Under the pieces are notes generated by a model, which was not told where the DNA came from, did not search any database, and saw nothing but the letters and a program-made list of their open reading frames with translations. From Candidatus Helarchaeota archaeon (lineage in GTDB: Archaea > Asgardarchaeota > Lokiarchaeia > Helarchaeales > HEL-GB-A), in assembly GCA_013375455.1 (NCBI GenBank), contig JABXJT010000012.1, positions 1 to 64,000 of the forward strand: 64,000 nucleotides of DNA. The letters are read 5' to 3'. Below, one piece after another: positions 16,362 to 26,134 of this stretch. A program made the position numbers and the translations under genes. Position 1 is the first letter of the stretch; each line of letters opens with the position of its first letter.

Positions 16362-17939
16362 TTAATAAAATTTCTTTACAAGATCAAGATCTATGTCCCT
16401 GATCCTTTCGATAAATTCCAGCCGATGATCCTGCATGACCCCTTCGAGTTCCCAAGTTGTTAAAATGCCGTCTCGCCGCTCATCATAATATTGGAGGCGT
16501 TCGGTGGTGAGAAACTCGAGCTCCGGGGAGAATTCCATCATTTCCTCCATAAATTCGCGAGCAAAGTCAAGATCGGGGTCTTCAGTATCCCAGACTATTT
16601 TTTTACACTCGACGATGAAGGCTTCTGGTTCGTGATAAAAACTTCTGCAAAGATAGGCGATCGCTGACGGGAGCGCCTTACAGATGCAAGTTTCGAAGTT
16701 ATTCAAGGCTAACTCCTCGCCATCGGATGTTAATGGTACACTGAGCACGCCTTTGACCAGGTTAAACATCTTTGCGTCCAGTTTTACCAATATGTAGCGA
16801 TACTGGGGAACTATCAACGTTAATGCGTAGGGAAGTTCGATTGGACGAGGTTCGTATTGGGTACAACTTCCCGAGGCTTCAGTCATCCTGAATTGTTTCT
16901 TGGAAAACCCGTACAGCCACAACCATCGAAGTTCGTCTAACAGGCAAAGCTCCCCATCCTCTGCAGCCACGGGGCCCAACACCCATTCCCCCTCCTCGTC
17001 ATAGTTATCCTCCATGGAGAGATCCTCATCAGTGTATTGCCATTTTTGGTGGGCTTCCGACTTCAGGTACGCCCTTAGGTAGGGGAGCGGCACCTGATGG
17101 GGGCTCCAATGCACGCACGTCGCACACATCTTGGGGAGCGAATGAAACCTATCTAACTCTGCATCCCACTCCAATTTGACATAAGAAGTAAAAAAGCGCA
17201 CGATCTGTGATATATTGTACACGGATTGTCCTGCGTTTGCCGCACACACATCTCTCAGCCTCTTTATTAAAGCCTCAAATTCTTCACGCAATGAGTGCTT
17301 CCGATAGATCCTGAAGAGTATCCGCACGACATAATCTCCCATTTGGATTCCTGAGACTGGGTCCTTTATTGGCAAGTCTTCGATGTTCTGTACTAAAAAA
17401 TCTGCCAAGGTTTGAAATACCATTCGCGGTCTTTTTTCACCCCGATGGCGGATTATTTCCGCAGCAACTTCTCGAATCCAATACGCGCCATCATCAAAAA
17501 ATGATAGGAGCTTAGTAAGAAGCGAATCATCCCAAAAATCCCTTTTCATTATTAGTTTGCCCAGTGTCGTTAAAGCCTTACCTCGAATATATTCCTCGTC
17601 ATTGTTGAACTGTTCAATCAAAAAATTAGCTATAGTTGCATCCGCATTTCCCTTGTAAGTTCCACCTGATTGCACGATAAAGATCAGGGCACACTGATCT
17701 ACAAAACCACTGTCTATCAGTGCATTGAAGACAATTCTTAAGGTTTTTATTCGATTGATCCTTTCTTTTTCCTTTTTCTTTTCCCTAATTTCCGCTTCTA
17801 TAATATATCTACTCCTTTTTATCTTCAAGGGATTCTTACAAACAGGGCACACATATTGATAATTGGCAGACTCAGCTTCCTTGTGTGAATAATCTTTATT
17901 ACAGGTATGGCAGAACAGGATAATCGTGTCTTTTTTCAT
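16362..17939 (-). CDS. Zinc-ribbon protein with HEAT-like repeats
   Basis: 525 residues. Residues 10-44 form a zinc ribbon (FCHTCNKDYSH ... YVCPVCKNPLKI). Then comes a charged helix and a helical repeat region with HEAT-like units (EEYIRGKALTTLGKLI, AYWIREVAAEIIRHRG). In the middle are further Cys (CATCVHW, C-L-L-D, SCTQYEP), possibly a second metal site. The C-terminus is acidic and helical. It is the last gene of the minus-strand Hsp70/TPR cluster, 23 bases after the small TPR gene, and is probably a scaffold or client-binding partner. Function unknown. Confidence 0.72.
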   Translation of the reverse strand: MKKDTIILFCHTCNKDYSHKEAESANYQYVCPVCKNPLKIKRSRYIIEAEIREKKKEKERINRIKTLRIVFNALIDSGFVDQCALIFIVQSGGTYKGNADATIANFLIEQFNNDEEYIRGKALTTLGKLIMKRDFWDDSLLTKLLSFFDDGAYWIREVAAEIIRHRGEKRPRMVFQTLADFLVQNIEDLPIKDPVSGIQMGDYVVRILFRIYRKHSLREEFEALIKRLRDVCAANAGQSVYNISQIVRFFTSYVKLEWDAELDRFHSLPKMCATCVHWSPHQVPLPYLRAYLKSEAHQKWQYTDEDLSMEDNYDEEGEWVLGPVAAEDGELCLLDELRWLWLYGFSKKQFRMTEASGSCTQYEPRPIELPYALTLIVPQYRYILVKLDAKMFNLVKGVLSVPLTSDGEELALNNFETCICKALPSAIAYLCRSFYHEPEAFIVECKKIVWDTEDPDLDFAREFMEEMMEFSPELEFLTTERLQYYDERRDGILTTWELEGVMQDHRLEFIERIRDIDLDLVKKFY

Positions 17940-17962
17940 TCCTAATCATTCCTGGTAAAAGT

Positions 17963-18487
17963 TTAGTATTCTTTATACTGTCGGAGTAATCTCGGCTTTT
18001 GATGTGGAATTTTCTCCCTAATATAGTCAAGATATTGTTCCACTAATTGCGTAGAAGCATATATGGAGGAATATAAAATGCTGAAATAATGATACGCCGT
18101 ATGAAAATGATCATATGCATCCGAATAATTCCCTAGATTATATAATATTTTTCCCATGTTGAAGAAGTAGGCTGCCTCGCGCTTTGGGTCGCAAAGCCGC
18201 ATGACAACGGAGAAAGATTCCTTTTGATGTTTCAGCGCGTTCTCCAGTTGGTTTTTTGCGTTTTTTTCGTCGTTGGTATTCAACAGATATATCCCTTGAT
18301 CATAATAGGATGTGGCAATATGCCTCATGCAAGTTGCTACCAGGTCTGGATCTTTTGATTTCTTGGCTAACTTAAGTGCTTTTTTATACGATTTTATGGC
18401 TCCAGAATAATTCGTCTGTTCCTGATTGGCGTCACCATCTTTGAGAAATGCATAGATTTTAAGTTTTAACTCGTCATCCCGGGTCAA
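17963..18487 (-). CDS. Small TPR protein
   Basis: 174 residues with about three TPR-like helix pairs: NYSGAIKSYKKALKLAKKSK, ATSYYDQGIYLL through ALKHQKESF, and AAYFFNMGKILYNLGNYSDA. The basic tail ends LLRQYKEY. It lies 46 bases after the tail-anchored Hsp70 stop, on the same strand. TPR proteins commonly contact Hsp70 tails, though this Hsp70 lacks the cytosolic EEVD tail, so a different contact would be needed. The co-chaperone role is inferred from position. Confidence 0.72.
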   Translation of the reverse strand: MTRDDELKLKIYAFLKDGDANQEQTNYSGAIKSYKKALKLAKKSKDPDLVATCMRHIATSYYDQGIYLLNTNDEKNAKNQLENALKHQKESFSVVMRLCDPKREAAYFFNMGKILYNLGNYSDAYDHFHTAYHYFSILYSSIYASTQLVEQYLDYIREKIPHQKPRLLRQYKEY

Positions 18488-18533
18488 CGCAACCCCTCTT
18501 ACTCATTTTTTATTTTTTTAAAGCATCTTCTCG

Positions 18534-20198
18534 TCAACGCCCAACGACTAAGACGATAATTACTATTACAACTATAAACAAACAACAACAAAAAACGCTC
18601 ATATAAGATACATCCGTAGGTTCAGAATCCACTGAAGATACAGGCGATGAAGTTCTAACAGGAGTGGACCCACTTCTAACAGAAGTCGCTCTCAATGGAA
18701 ATTGGATGCGTGAGGTTCTTCGACCAGAAACTATCGTGGCAGGAGTGATGGTGGCTTTATGTTCCCGTCCCGTGCCTAAATCTTTTGCGGATACGGTAAA
18801 AGTGCCGCTTGCGTTGATATCAAAAGTGACTTGAATCTTGGGAACACCTCGTGGTGCGGGTGGAATGCCCGTGAAAAGAAACCTGCCCAAGGTGATATTA
18901 TCGCTCGCTCGTGGTCTTTCACCTTGAAAGATGCGGATTTCCAAGGCAGGTTGATTGTCGGAAACCGTTGTAAAGATTTCAGTTTTTTTCGTCGGAATGG
19001 TGGTGTTGCGTTCGAATACTTTAGTAAATACATTACCGAGCGTTTCTACTCCGATAGAAAGGGGGTTCACGTCCAGTAAAAGTAGATCTTTTACTTCTCC
19101 AATTAGAAGACCCCCAAGAATCGCGGCACCAATCGCCACACACTCCATCGGATCGATCCCACGCTCTGCTTCTTTTCTAAAATTTTTTGCAAACCGAGCT
19201 CGAACGCTTGGCATCCGAGTAGGTCCACCTACCAGGATAATTTTATTCACGTCATTTGGCTCCCACTTGGCATCTCTGAGTGCTCTTCGAATTGGTTCAT
19301 CTAACCAGCCAAGAACTGGTTCAACTAACTCCTCTAATTTTGCCCGAGTTAACGCGAGAGTCATGTGTTTGGGACCGGTAGAATCCGCTGTCAAATGCGG
19401 CAAATTAATTTGAGTAGTAAGTGTTGTTGAAAGCGTAATTTTAGCTTCTTCCACAGCTAAGAAAATGCGCGCTATTGCCGTTAAATCACTTCTCACGTCA
19501 ATTCCATGCTCTTCCTGAATTTCAGCAACAATATACTTCACGATTTCTTTATCAATGTCTATTCCACCGAATTTCGTATCACCACAATAAGCTGCGACTT
19601 CAAAGACACCCTCCCCCATCTCCATCAGACAAACATTATAATGTCCCCCGCCCAAATCTAGCATTGCAACTTTTAGCTCACGTATTTCTTTGTTCCATCC
19701 ATACGCGAGTGCCGCAGCAGTTGGAGCAGAAACAATCTTTAATACCGGCAATCCTGCACGCGAAGCTGCTTCGATCATAAGCGATCGTTGCCAGTCATTA
19801 AAATATGCGGGAACTGTCAATACTGCCCCCAGTTTTTCATCACCTAGGAAAGTTACGGCATCATTTCGGATCTTTTTAAAAAATTTAACCAGCAAATCCT
19901 GAGGTCTATACCTTTTTCTACCGATTTTAATTTGATGATCCGTTCCAATTTTCCGTTTAAGCGCAAAAACGGTTCGTTCGGGATTTGTGATCGCTTGGCG
20001 AAGCGCAGGCTCCCCTACTAACCAGATACCATCAGCGGTAAGAGCTATCACTGACGGAAAACATTTACCCCCTACAATAGCGACTCCCTCCGTGCTAGGA
20101 ATGATTGTTGGGATCCCATCTCTCAGCACAGCTACCGCTGTATTGCACGTCCCGAAATCAATTCCAATGATTTTGGTAAATTTTTTTTGTTGGACCAA
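18534..20198 (-). CDS. Tail-anchored Hsp70-like protein lacking the lid domain
   Basis: 554 residues. The ATPase domain is complete: phosphate-1 loop GIDFGTCNT (12-20), VPAYFNDWQR, phosphate-2 loop LDLGGGHYN and adenosine motif VGGPTRMPSV. The linker (LLLLDVNPLSIGVETLG) and the beta-sandwich substrate domain follow (IFQGERPRASDN, GTFTVSAKDLGTG). The usual alpha-helical lid of over 100 residues is absent. Instead a short Ser/Thr/Pro-rich stretch leads to a C-terminal membrane helix (CCCLFIVVIVIIVLVVGR). This would hold the chaperone on the inner face of the membrane. It starts 12 bases after the AN1-TPR gene stop, and TPR genes flank it. It is a paralogue-type Hsp70, not the standard dnaK with grpE and dnaJ neighbours. 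Confidence 0.88.
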   Translation of the reverse strand: MVQQKKFTKIIGIDFGTCNTAVAVLRDGIPTIIPSTEGVAIVGGKCFPSVIALTADGIWLVGEPALRQAITNPERTVFALKRKIGTDHQIKIGRKRYRPQDLLVKFFKKIRNDAVTFLGDEKLGAVLTVPAYFNDWQRSLMIEAASRAGLPVLKIVSAPTAAALAYGWNKEIRELKVAMLDLGGGHYNVCLMEMGEGVFEVAAYCGDTKFGGIDIDKEIVKYIVAEIQEEHGIDVRSDLTAIARIFLAVEEAKITLSTTLTTQINLPHLTADSTGPKHMTLALTRAKLEELVEPVLGWLDEPIRRALRDAKWEPNDVNKIILVGGPTRMPSVRARFAKNFRKEAERGIDPMECVAIGAAILGGLLIGEVKDLLLLDVNPLSIGVETLGNVFTKVFERNTTIPTKKTEIFTTVSDNQPALEIRIFQGERPRASDNITLGRFLFTGIPPAPRGVPKIQVTFDINASGTFTVSAKDLGTGREHKATITPATIVSGRRTSRIQFPLRATSVRSGSTPVRTSSPVSSVDSEPTDVSYMSVFCCCLFIVVIVIIVLVVGR

Positions 20199-20209
20199 CT
20201 CAACCCCTC

Positions 20210-21412
20210 TTAATTGTTGTATTTAACATTCTTATTTGATTTTTTTCTCTGAGGTTTTGATTTTCGGGGTTTTTTAGCAATTTTTTCTTTTTCAGGTTTT
20301 AATGTCGAAGCTGGTAATTTCGTTTCATCTGAATCTTCGCGAACTAGTGCCTTTAGAGCCCATTGAGATCTCCCATAGCTCTTGAACCCTTTCCATCCTC
20401 GCATCGCCATCTCTTTATTGAATGTAGCTGATATATTTTGGGGATTGAGCTTAAGCACCTTATTGAAGCATTCGATCGCCTCTTTAAACCGTCCCAGCTC
20501 CCGAAAAAACACTCCTTTATTGTATAAAGCGTTCTCATTCTCCGGATCAATGGCGAGGGCTTTATCAAAACATGCAATAGACTCTAGATTTGATGATCCC
20601 AGGGCAATTCCTTTAAGGGTCCATCCTGCTATGTTATTAGGATCGAGTTCTAAGGCTTTCTCATAGCATTTTAGTGCCTCATCAGGGCGTAACAAGTCAT
20701 ATAAAATAAAACCTTTATCGACCCATGCATCTGCATTGGTCTTGTCCGTTTCTAATGCTTTCTTATATTGTTCAAGGGCGTCCTCCAACTTCCCCTGCTG
20801 ATGGAGAAGTTCTGCTTTCCTTTTCCACGTCATCGCATCTTGTTGCTCTTTCGACATTATCGATAATCGCTGGATACCTTCTTGCGTTTCCACATCATAG
20901 GGATTAATTTCAAGGGATCGCCTGTAACATTTAAGTGCTTCAGGAAAACGTCCTAACTCTTCTAATAATTGCGCACGAATCAACCATGCTTTTGCATTAT
21001 TAGGTCTAATCTTTAGGGCCTTCTCCAGGCATCTCAAAGCCTCTTCATAATCCCCCTTTTCATCCGCTTCTCTTCCTTTTATTATCCAAGTATCATATGC
21101 AATCAAATTCTTGAATTTTTGAGGAACACCTGGTAATACAGCCTTTGACTTTTTAGGAGGTTTCGGTAATACAGGTTTCGGTGATACTTCAAAACATGAT
21201 TTTTCTCGTATTATTTTGTACGGTTTAACTGAGGGCGTGCTTTTTTGAACTTCCTTATCAAGATGAACGGCCTTTCGGATATTTTTCAATTTTTTACACT
21301 GATGCACCTCAGGAAGGTGATGATCGGCACAAAAGAGTTTTTGGCAGGATTTACAGCGAAATAGCAAGGATAAAGGTGCCCCGCAAAACGAGCATTTATT
21401 ATACTCACCCAT
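20210..21412 (-). CDS. AN1-type zinc finger protein with TPR array
   Basis: 400 residues. The N-terminus has an AN1 zinc-finger pattern: CSFCG, CKSCQKLFC, then HHLPEVHQC (residues 7-39). A basic linker follows, then about six canonical TPRs from about 105 to 345 (EEALRCLEKALKIRPNNAKA, PDEALKCYEKALELDPNNIA, FKEAIECFNKVLKLNPQNIS). The tail is lysine-rich. AN1 fingers are widespread in archaea and are linked with stress and ubiquitin-type pathways in eukaryotes. The gene precedes the tail-anchored Hsp70 by 11 bases. A co-chaperone role is inferred. Confidence 0.82.
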   Translation of the reverse strand: MGEYNKCSFCGAPLSLLFRCKSCQKLFCADHHLPEVHQCKKLKNIRKAVHLDKEVQKSTPSVKPYKIIREKSCFEVSPKPVLPKPPKKSKAVLPGVPQKFKNLIAYDTWIIKGREADEKGDYEEALRCLEKALKIRPNNAKAWLIRAQLLEELGRFPEALKCYRRSLEINPYDVETQEGIQRLSIMSKEQQDAMTWKRKAELLHQQGKLEDALEQYKKALETDKTNADAWVDKGFILYDLLRPDEALKCYEKALELDPNNIAGWTLKGIALGSSNLESIACFDKALAIDPENENALYNKGVFFRELGRFKEAIECFNKVLKLNPQNISATFNKEMAMRGWKGFKSYGRSQWALKALVREDSDETKLPASTLKPEKEKIAKKPRKSKPQRKKSNKNVKYNN

Positions 21413-21540
21413 TTTTCTCCCTTTAGCAAATCTTTATTTATCCTAATTGCTGTATAATCGCAATTAATAAATGAATAATTAGCTCTAGATCCCGTGATCT
21501 ATTTTGAAGAGCATCACCTTATTTAAATTATTCATTCTAT

Positions 21541-23127
21541 TCACTTTTTAATCACTTTTTTAAAGCATTCATCCGCCTTTACATACTCCCCGATCTCCAC
21601 GTAGAGTTCCCCCAGCAGTTTCCGCGCTTGGCTGTTGGTCGGGTCTTTTTCAAGAGCGTTCTCGCAGCATTCAATCGCTTCTTGGAAATTTCCTGAAGTT
21701 CTAAATTCATTTGCCTGATCCAACAAGTCCCCTTTTCCGCGTTTTTTCTTTTTGCGTTTTTTAATGGATGGTTTTTTTCGTTGTATTTTTGAAGCTTTTT
21801 TACCTCCAGTCTCGGTTTCCTTTTTTTCGCTGTAATTTTCACACACTCCAAAGCTCGTAGCTTCCCCCTGCCATTCGCAGTTAATAGCGCAAGTTACACA
21901 GGTTGCTAACGGATGTGAAAAAATGATCTCTTCAATCGTTTTTTTAGGCGGAGAACTGATCTCCTGCACGGGTTTTCCCTTATCTGATTTTTCCAAATGA
22001 TCTTCGATAGTCTTAATAGATGAGTAATTAAATCCTATAGCTGGTTTATTACCTAGTTTAGTCCAAGCGTCTAAAGCTTCTTGGTAATACTTCAACGCTT
22101 CCTTTAAATTATTTTGAAAATGATATGATATTGCAATGATTTCCAATTCACACGCTATCATGTATGGGTCATTGAGCTTTCTATAGACACTTAATCCATC
22201 TAATGAATATTTTATTGCTGAGTTTAATGCATATATCGCACCTTGTTCCTTTCTATCTATGGTATTCCACCTTTCTCTATATAACAATCCGAGGTTATGG
22301 AGAGTTGTTGCTTTAGCAACTAAATAATAAGTATCTCCCCCGGCCTTTAGCACCTCTCTGATTATTTCTAAGTTTTCTTTAAGAATTTGGATTGTTTCCG
22401 AAGATGAATATTTATTAATTTCTCGTTGAATTGCTGCCTTAGTATTCAATGCATGCACTAAGGTGTTCTTCTCTGCAAGTCCACGAGAAATTTTCAATGC
22501 ATCTTCGCAAACATCACGCGCATGCCAAAAATTCCCAGTATTATAACGTGCTAAAGCTAAATTACAAAGTGCCATCGCTTTTTGCTTGTCATCTCCTTTT
22601 TTTATTGCATCCTCCAGCGCATCTCTAAAAAACCTAATTTTCCAGGATAAATCCTTCATTTTAAAAGCCCTCGCGATTTTTGTCTCAACCATAAAATATG
22701 AATAGAACACGTTAGTCGCCACTCCAGGAAAGGAGGGCGTATTTACTCTCAATCCTTTTTCGAGGAAGCTATCAAAAGGTTTTAAAAACATCTTTGATAG
22801 CATTTGCGCTGCGCTGTCTTTCGCCGCACGAACCTCTTCTTCGGGGATTTCCCCTTCGACCATTTCATCGCTCTCTTTATCCAATCGCGAGGTTGGATGG
22901 TTTTTATGATTTTTTATGCATTCTGAACAAAAGATACCCCCCCTACTGCAAAAACACATATATATATGAGGCTCGTCAGCAAATTGTTTTCCACATTCTT
23001 GACAAGAACCCTTCCAGAGCGATTCTCGCATTTTTTCTGCCCCCTCCTCATCGAAAATAACCGTATCGCCTGATTTACTCTTTTTTATTTTTCTTTTTCC
23101 GTACTTCTTTATAATCGTCACATCCAA
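21541..23127 (-). CDS. Zinc-finger TPR protein
   Basis: 528 residues. A basic N-terminus is followed by a zinc-finger-like region: CQECGKQF, MCFCSRGGIFCSEC and HKNH (residues about 42-72), resembling a B-box or AN1-type arrangement. Residues about 140-390 are TPR-like (AMALCNLALARYNTGNFWHA, LKEALKYYQEALDAWTKLGN). Another Cys cluster (CVTCAINCEW, C-ENY) sits near 415-430, then a highly basic segment and a final TPR pair (FQEAIECCENALEKDPTNSQ). It lies 40 bases downstream of the propeller protein gene and 128 bases before the AN1-TPR gene. Confidence 0.75.
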   Translation of the reverse strand: MDVTIIKKYGKRKIKKSKSGDTVIFDEEGAEKMRESLWKGSCQECGKQFADEPHIYMCFCSRGGIFCSECIKNHKNHPTSRLDKESDEMVEGEIPEEEVRAAKDSAAQMLSKMFLKPFDSFLEKGLRVNTPSFPGVATNVFYSYFMVETKIARAFKMKDLSWKIRFFRDALEDAIKKGDDKQKAMALCNLALARYNTGNFWHARDVCEDALKISRGLAEKNTLVHALNTKAAIQREINKYSSSETIQILKENLEIIREVLKAGGDTYYLVAKATTLHNLGLLYRERWNTIDRKEQGAIYALNSAIKYSLDGLSVYRKLNDPYMIACELEIIAISYHFQNNLKEALKYYQEALDAWTKLGNKPAIGFNYSSIKTIEDHLEKSDKGKPVQEISSPPKKTIEEIIFSHPLATCVTCAINCEWQGEATSFGVCENYSEKKETETGGKKASKIQRKKPSIKKRKKKKRGKGDLLDQANEFRTSGNFQEAIECCENALEKDPTNSQARKLLGELYVEIGEYVKADECFKKVIKK

Positions 23128-23167
23128 TTGAAATTCCTTGGTGGTTGGAGTAATATTCGCTTTTGAA

Positions 23168-25735
23168 TTATCTATTACTTTCTAATTTTCTCGTTCTTAA
23201 TTTCTCTAAATCTTTAATTCGCCTTAGATTGGCCGTATAGAGAATTGCAATAGGTAAGAATGCCCCGATCCAGACAAGCGCACCAAGTGCAAGCCATCCT
23301 CCGCCCCACTGAAAAAATAGATACCAAATAAACAAGGTCATACAGAATAGACAACTATAAATCTGATTACGTGCTTTCCGAGATTTTATTTCTGCAGATA
23401 ATTGTGCGACTGTCATGGAGCTATCTTGGTCGAGGTGATCTACGATTGAAGTCTGACTTTCTACCTGAACGTGTCTTTCAGCTTCTCTACGTTCTTCAGC
23501 TAAAATGCCTAAACTCTTCCCTTCTAATTCACAACCACATCCCTTACAAAAGACTAAATCATTTTTATTTTCTAAACCACAAGAAGGGCAGTTAATGAAC
23601 ACAGGGGCTGGAGGTATGATGTCAATAGTTTTATCTAGAAATTTTATTTGAATTTTTGACCTATCTTGAGGCGTCTGTTTAAGTCTGGTTCCTTTTGATC
23701 GTCGGAAATACTTGGTGTATACAAATAAGGAACTTCCTATAATAGCAATTATTCCGATTATTATCAAAACTAAGACTAAGGGGTCAATGAAAAGATCGGA
23801 AGGAATTGCAACATTGACATATACGCAATTAGAAATATTACTTGTACCTGTGGCATTACCCGCCACAACTGCATAATAGTACCCTCCATTTTCAGTGATA
23901 TGATCTTGATAAAAATTCGTTGTTATTTGTGCAATTGGGGTCATATTCCCCACGGATGTAATGAACTCCTTGCTCCTATAAATGTAATAAAACGTAGCGG
24001 TGGGTATTACGTTCCAATTAAGTATTATAATTCCATCTTCATCGTTACTAGGTGAAATTGGATTTAAATCAGGAGGTTCTGGTGGAATAGCAACCCAGCC
24101 CCATACACAATTAGAAATTGAACTGTTTCCTGAAGCATTACTAGCTACAATTACGTAATAATAAAATCCATTTGTTGTAATTATGTCCGAATACTCATTT
24201 AAACTAGTTACTCCGATTGGAGACATGCCAAAAACGGATGAAATTGGTGAGTTTGCTCGATAAACAAAATATTCTATGGCACCCGTGATATTATTCCAAT
24301 TTAATGTTAAACATCCATTTCTACTCGGATTAGGTGGAACAATTTCTATTGTAGGTTTATTAGGAACCCAAATAGATTTCTTATAGAAAATATCTATATC
24401 GGTACCTGAATTATTGTAATCGGAATTATCTTGCCAGAAAAGATGGATATGGTTGTTAGCGTCTAACTTAATTTTTGGGTATTTGGATTCTCCTATACAT
24501 TCCTCAGCAACTGAAGTTATATCTGTCCATTGATTCGTTGAAACATTTCTATACTTGTAATATAAATTTTGATGCCAGGGATCAGAGGCTTCGTGTTCAT
24601 GCCAAACTACATGAACATTTTCAAATTCATCTACCGCGATTGACGCAGTTTCGGACGTGTCTTGACTTTCTGAAGTAACTACTTCAGTAGTACTCCAAGT
24701 ATGTGATGCAATATCTAATTTTTTATAAAAGATATCCCGATCTGAGCCTGCACCATAATAGTCTGAGATATCTGCCCAAACAAAATGTAAATAATCAGAC
24801 GGGCTGATTATCATTCTTGGGTAGTACGAGTGGTCCATGCTTTCTGTTGATACAACTTCAATGGATGTCCAATTTCCAGTTGATACATTCAAAGATCGAT
24901 AGAAAATATCCCGATCATTTCCAGACCCACCATCGGATGTCCATTCTTCCCACGAAACATGGATATTATTTGATGCATCGATTACTAATGATGAACATAT
25001 CGAATCATATTGTGAAACTTGTGAAACTACTTCATAGGGTGTCCAAGTACCCGAAATATTATCCCTACATGCGTAAAAAATGTCATAATATAACCAAGAT
25101 GGCTCTGATTTATCCATCCAAACAGCATGTATATTCCCCATTCCATCTATAGCAATCTGCGCACCCCCAGATTTTTTTGTACAATTAATTGAAACCACTT
25201 CAGTGGGATTCCAGCTGGATGTACTAGCATTTCTACATCGATAAAAAATGTCAGGATCTGCTCCTGAGCCATTAATATTTGTGGCATCAATCCATAATAC
25301 ATGTAGATTTCCAGATTCATCTATTGCAATCGATGCCCCGCCAAGCACTTGAGTACTCTCACTAGAAACCCATTCAATTGAAGTCCATAAACCTGAACTT
25401 GCGTTCCAACACCTATAAAATACATCTAAATCTGACCCCTCGCCAATTAAATCGGTACGATCAACCCAAACTAGATGAATATTTCCAGAATCATCAAATA
25501 CAAATGATAGGCCACCCGAAAAATTTACGCTTTCTTTAGTAAATACCTCAAGTAAGCCCCAACCTCTTGCTGCGATGTTTAACATTACTGGTGGATTACT
25601 TACAAGCGATTCTTTATTTCGATCCCCGAAATTCAATTTGTTATCTAAAGGAAATGCTAGAATGAAATGTGAAAAAACGAGTAAATTGAGAAAAATTATT
25701 AAACCAAATTTATTAGACCTCTTTCTTTCAACCAC
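23168..25735 (-). CDS. Membrane protein with extracellular beta-propeller and two FN3 domains
   Basis: 855 residues, GTG start. An N-terminal signal/anchor (FGLIIFLNLLVFSHFILAF) is followed by at least six repeats of about 55-60 residues with the pattern IAIDESGNLHVLWID, then DIFYRC and a W. These read as sialidase/BNR-like propeller blades. Two FN3-type domains follow (LTLNWNNITGAIEYFVYR and IILNWNVIPTATFYYIYR). Then comes a membrane helix (LVLVLIIIGIIAIIGSSLFV), a cytoplasmic zinc ribbon (CPSCGLENKN ... CKGCGCEL) and two more membrane helices. The FN3 units closely resemble those in the protein at 34323-35702. It heads the Hsp70/TPR cluster; a surface sensor linked to cytosolic partners is an inference. 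Confidence 0.8.
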   Translation of the reverse strand: MVERKRSNKFGLIIFLNLLVFSHFILAFPLDNKLNFGDRNKESLVSNPPVMLNIAARGWGLLEVFTKESVNFSGGLSFVFDDSGNIHLVWVDRTDLIGEGSDLDVFYRCWNASSGLWTSIEWVSSESTQVLGGASIAIDESGNLHVLWIDATNINGSGADPDIFYRCRNASTSSWNPTEVVSINCTKKSGGAQIAIDGMGNIHAVWMDKSEPSWLYYDIFYACRDNISGTWTPYEVVSQVSQYDSICSSLVIDASNNIHVSWEEWTSDGGSGNDRDIFYRSLNVSTGNWTSIEVVSTESMDHSYYPRMIISPSDYLHFVWADISDYYGAGSDRDIFYKKLDIASHTWSTTEVVTSESQDTSETASIAVDEFENVHVVWHEHEASDPWHQNLYYKYRNVSTNQWTDITSVAEECIGESKYPKIKLDANNHIHLFWQDNSDYNNSGTDIDIFYKKSIWVPNKPTIEIVPPNPSRNGCLTLNWNNITGAIEYFVYRANSPISSVFGMSPIGVTSLNEYSDIITTNGFYYYVIVASNASGNSSISNCVWGWVAIPPEPPDLNPISPSNDEDGIIILNWNVIPTATFYYIYRSKEFITSVGNMTPIAQITTNFYQDHITENGGYYYAVVAGNATGTSNISNCVYVNVAIPSDLFIDPLVLVLIIIGIIAIIGSSLFVYTKYFRRSKGTRLKQTPQDRSKIQIKFLDKTIDIIPPAPVFINCPSCGLENKNDLVFCKGCGCELEGKSLGILAEERREAERHVQVESQTSIVDHLDQDSSMTVAQLSAEIKSRKARNQIYSCLFCMTLFIWYLFFQWGGGWLALGALVWIGAFLPIAILYTANLRRIKDLEKLRTRKLESNR

Positions 25736-25817
25736 AAAAATCCCTTGCTACTCCACTTACTTAAGACTATAGCAATCTTAGTAGATTTATATTTGATATA
25801 ATTTAGGTATTTAACAT

Positions 25818-26087
25818 TTAAATATCAAACAGGTCCTTGACCGCCCGCACGAACGCATCCTCCAGTCGTAAAATGTACGTGCCATCGCTCATTCGTTCCA
25901 AGAACCCGATGTCCTCGAAGAAATCCAAGTGCGGTTGGGCATTAGGGATCTCATCCTTGAGCATCAAGATCTCAAAGGGGAGGAGTTGACGCCTCTCAGC
26001 GAAGATTCCTAAGATCTGGAACCGCTCTTCGGGGCAGAAAATGTCGGCAAGTTCGATGCCCTTCCATCTCCAGGGTTGCACGGTCAC
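25818..26087 (-). CDS. Small winged-helix protein
   Basis: 89 residues, GTG start. ERFQILGIFAERRQLLPFEI, a recognition-like helix NAQPHLDFFEDIGFLERMSD and a wing TYILRL fit a winged helix. The end (AVKDLFDI) and the HLxFFxxxGxLE core echo the protein at 9272-9616. It lies just downstream of the minus-strand membrane operon and may be its last gene. Target unknown. Confidence 0.62.
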   Translation of the reverse strand: MTVQPWRWKGIELADIFCPEERFQILGIFAERRQLLPFEILMLKDEIPNAQPHLDFFEDIGFLERMSDGTYILRLEDAFVRAVKDLFDI

Positions 26088-26134
26088 CTCTCCTTGGTCT
26101 CTCTTGTTTTGAAATAAATAATTGTTTCACCAGA

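Noticed and set aside
18531..20226. Several plus-strand ORFs up to 152 codons within the Hsp70 gene
   Set aside because: The minus-strand Hsp70 frame is unambiguous; the others are antisense shadows.
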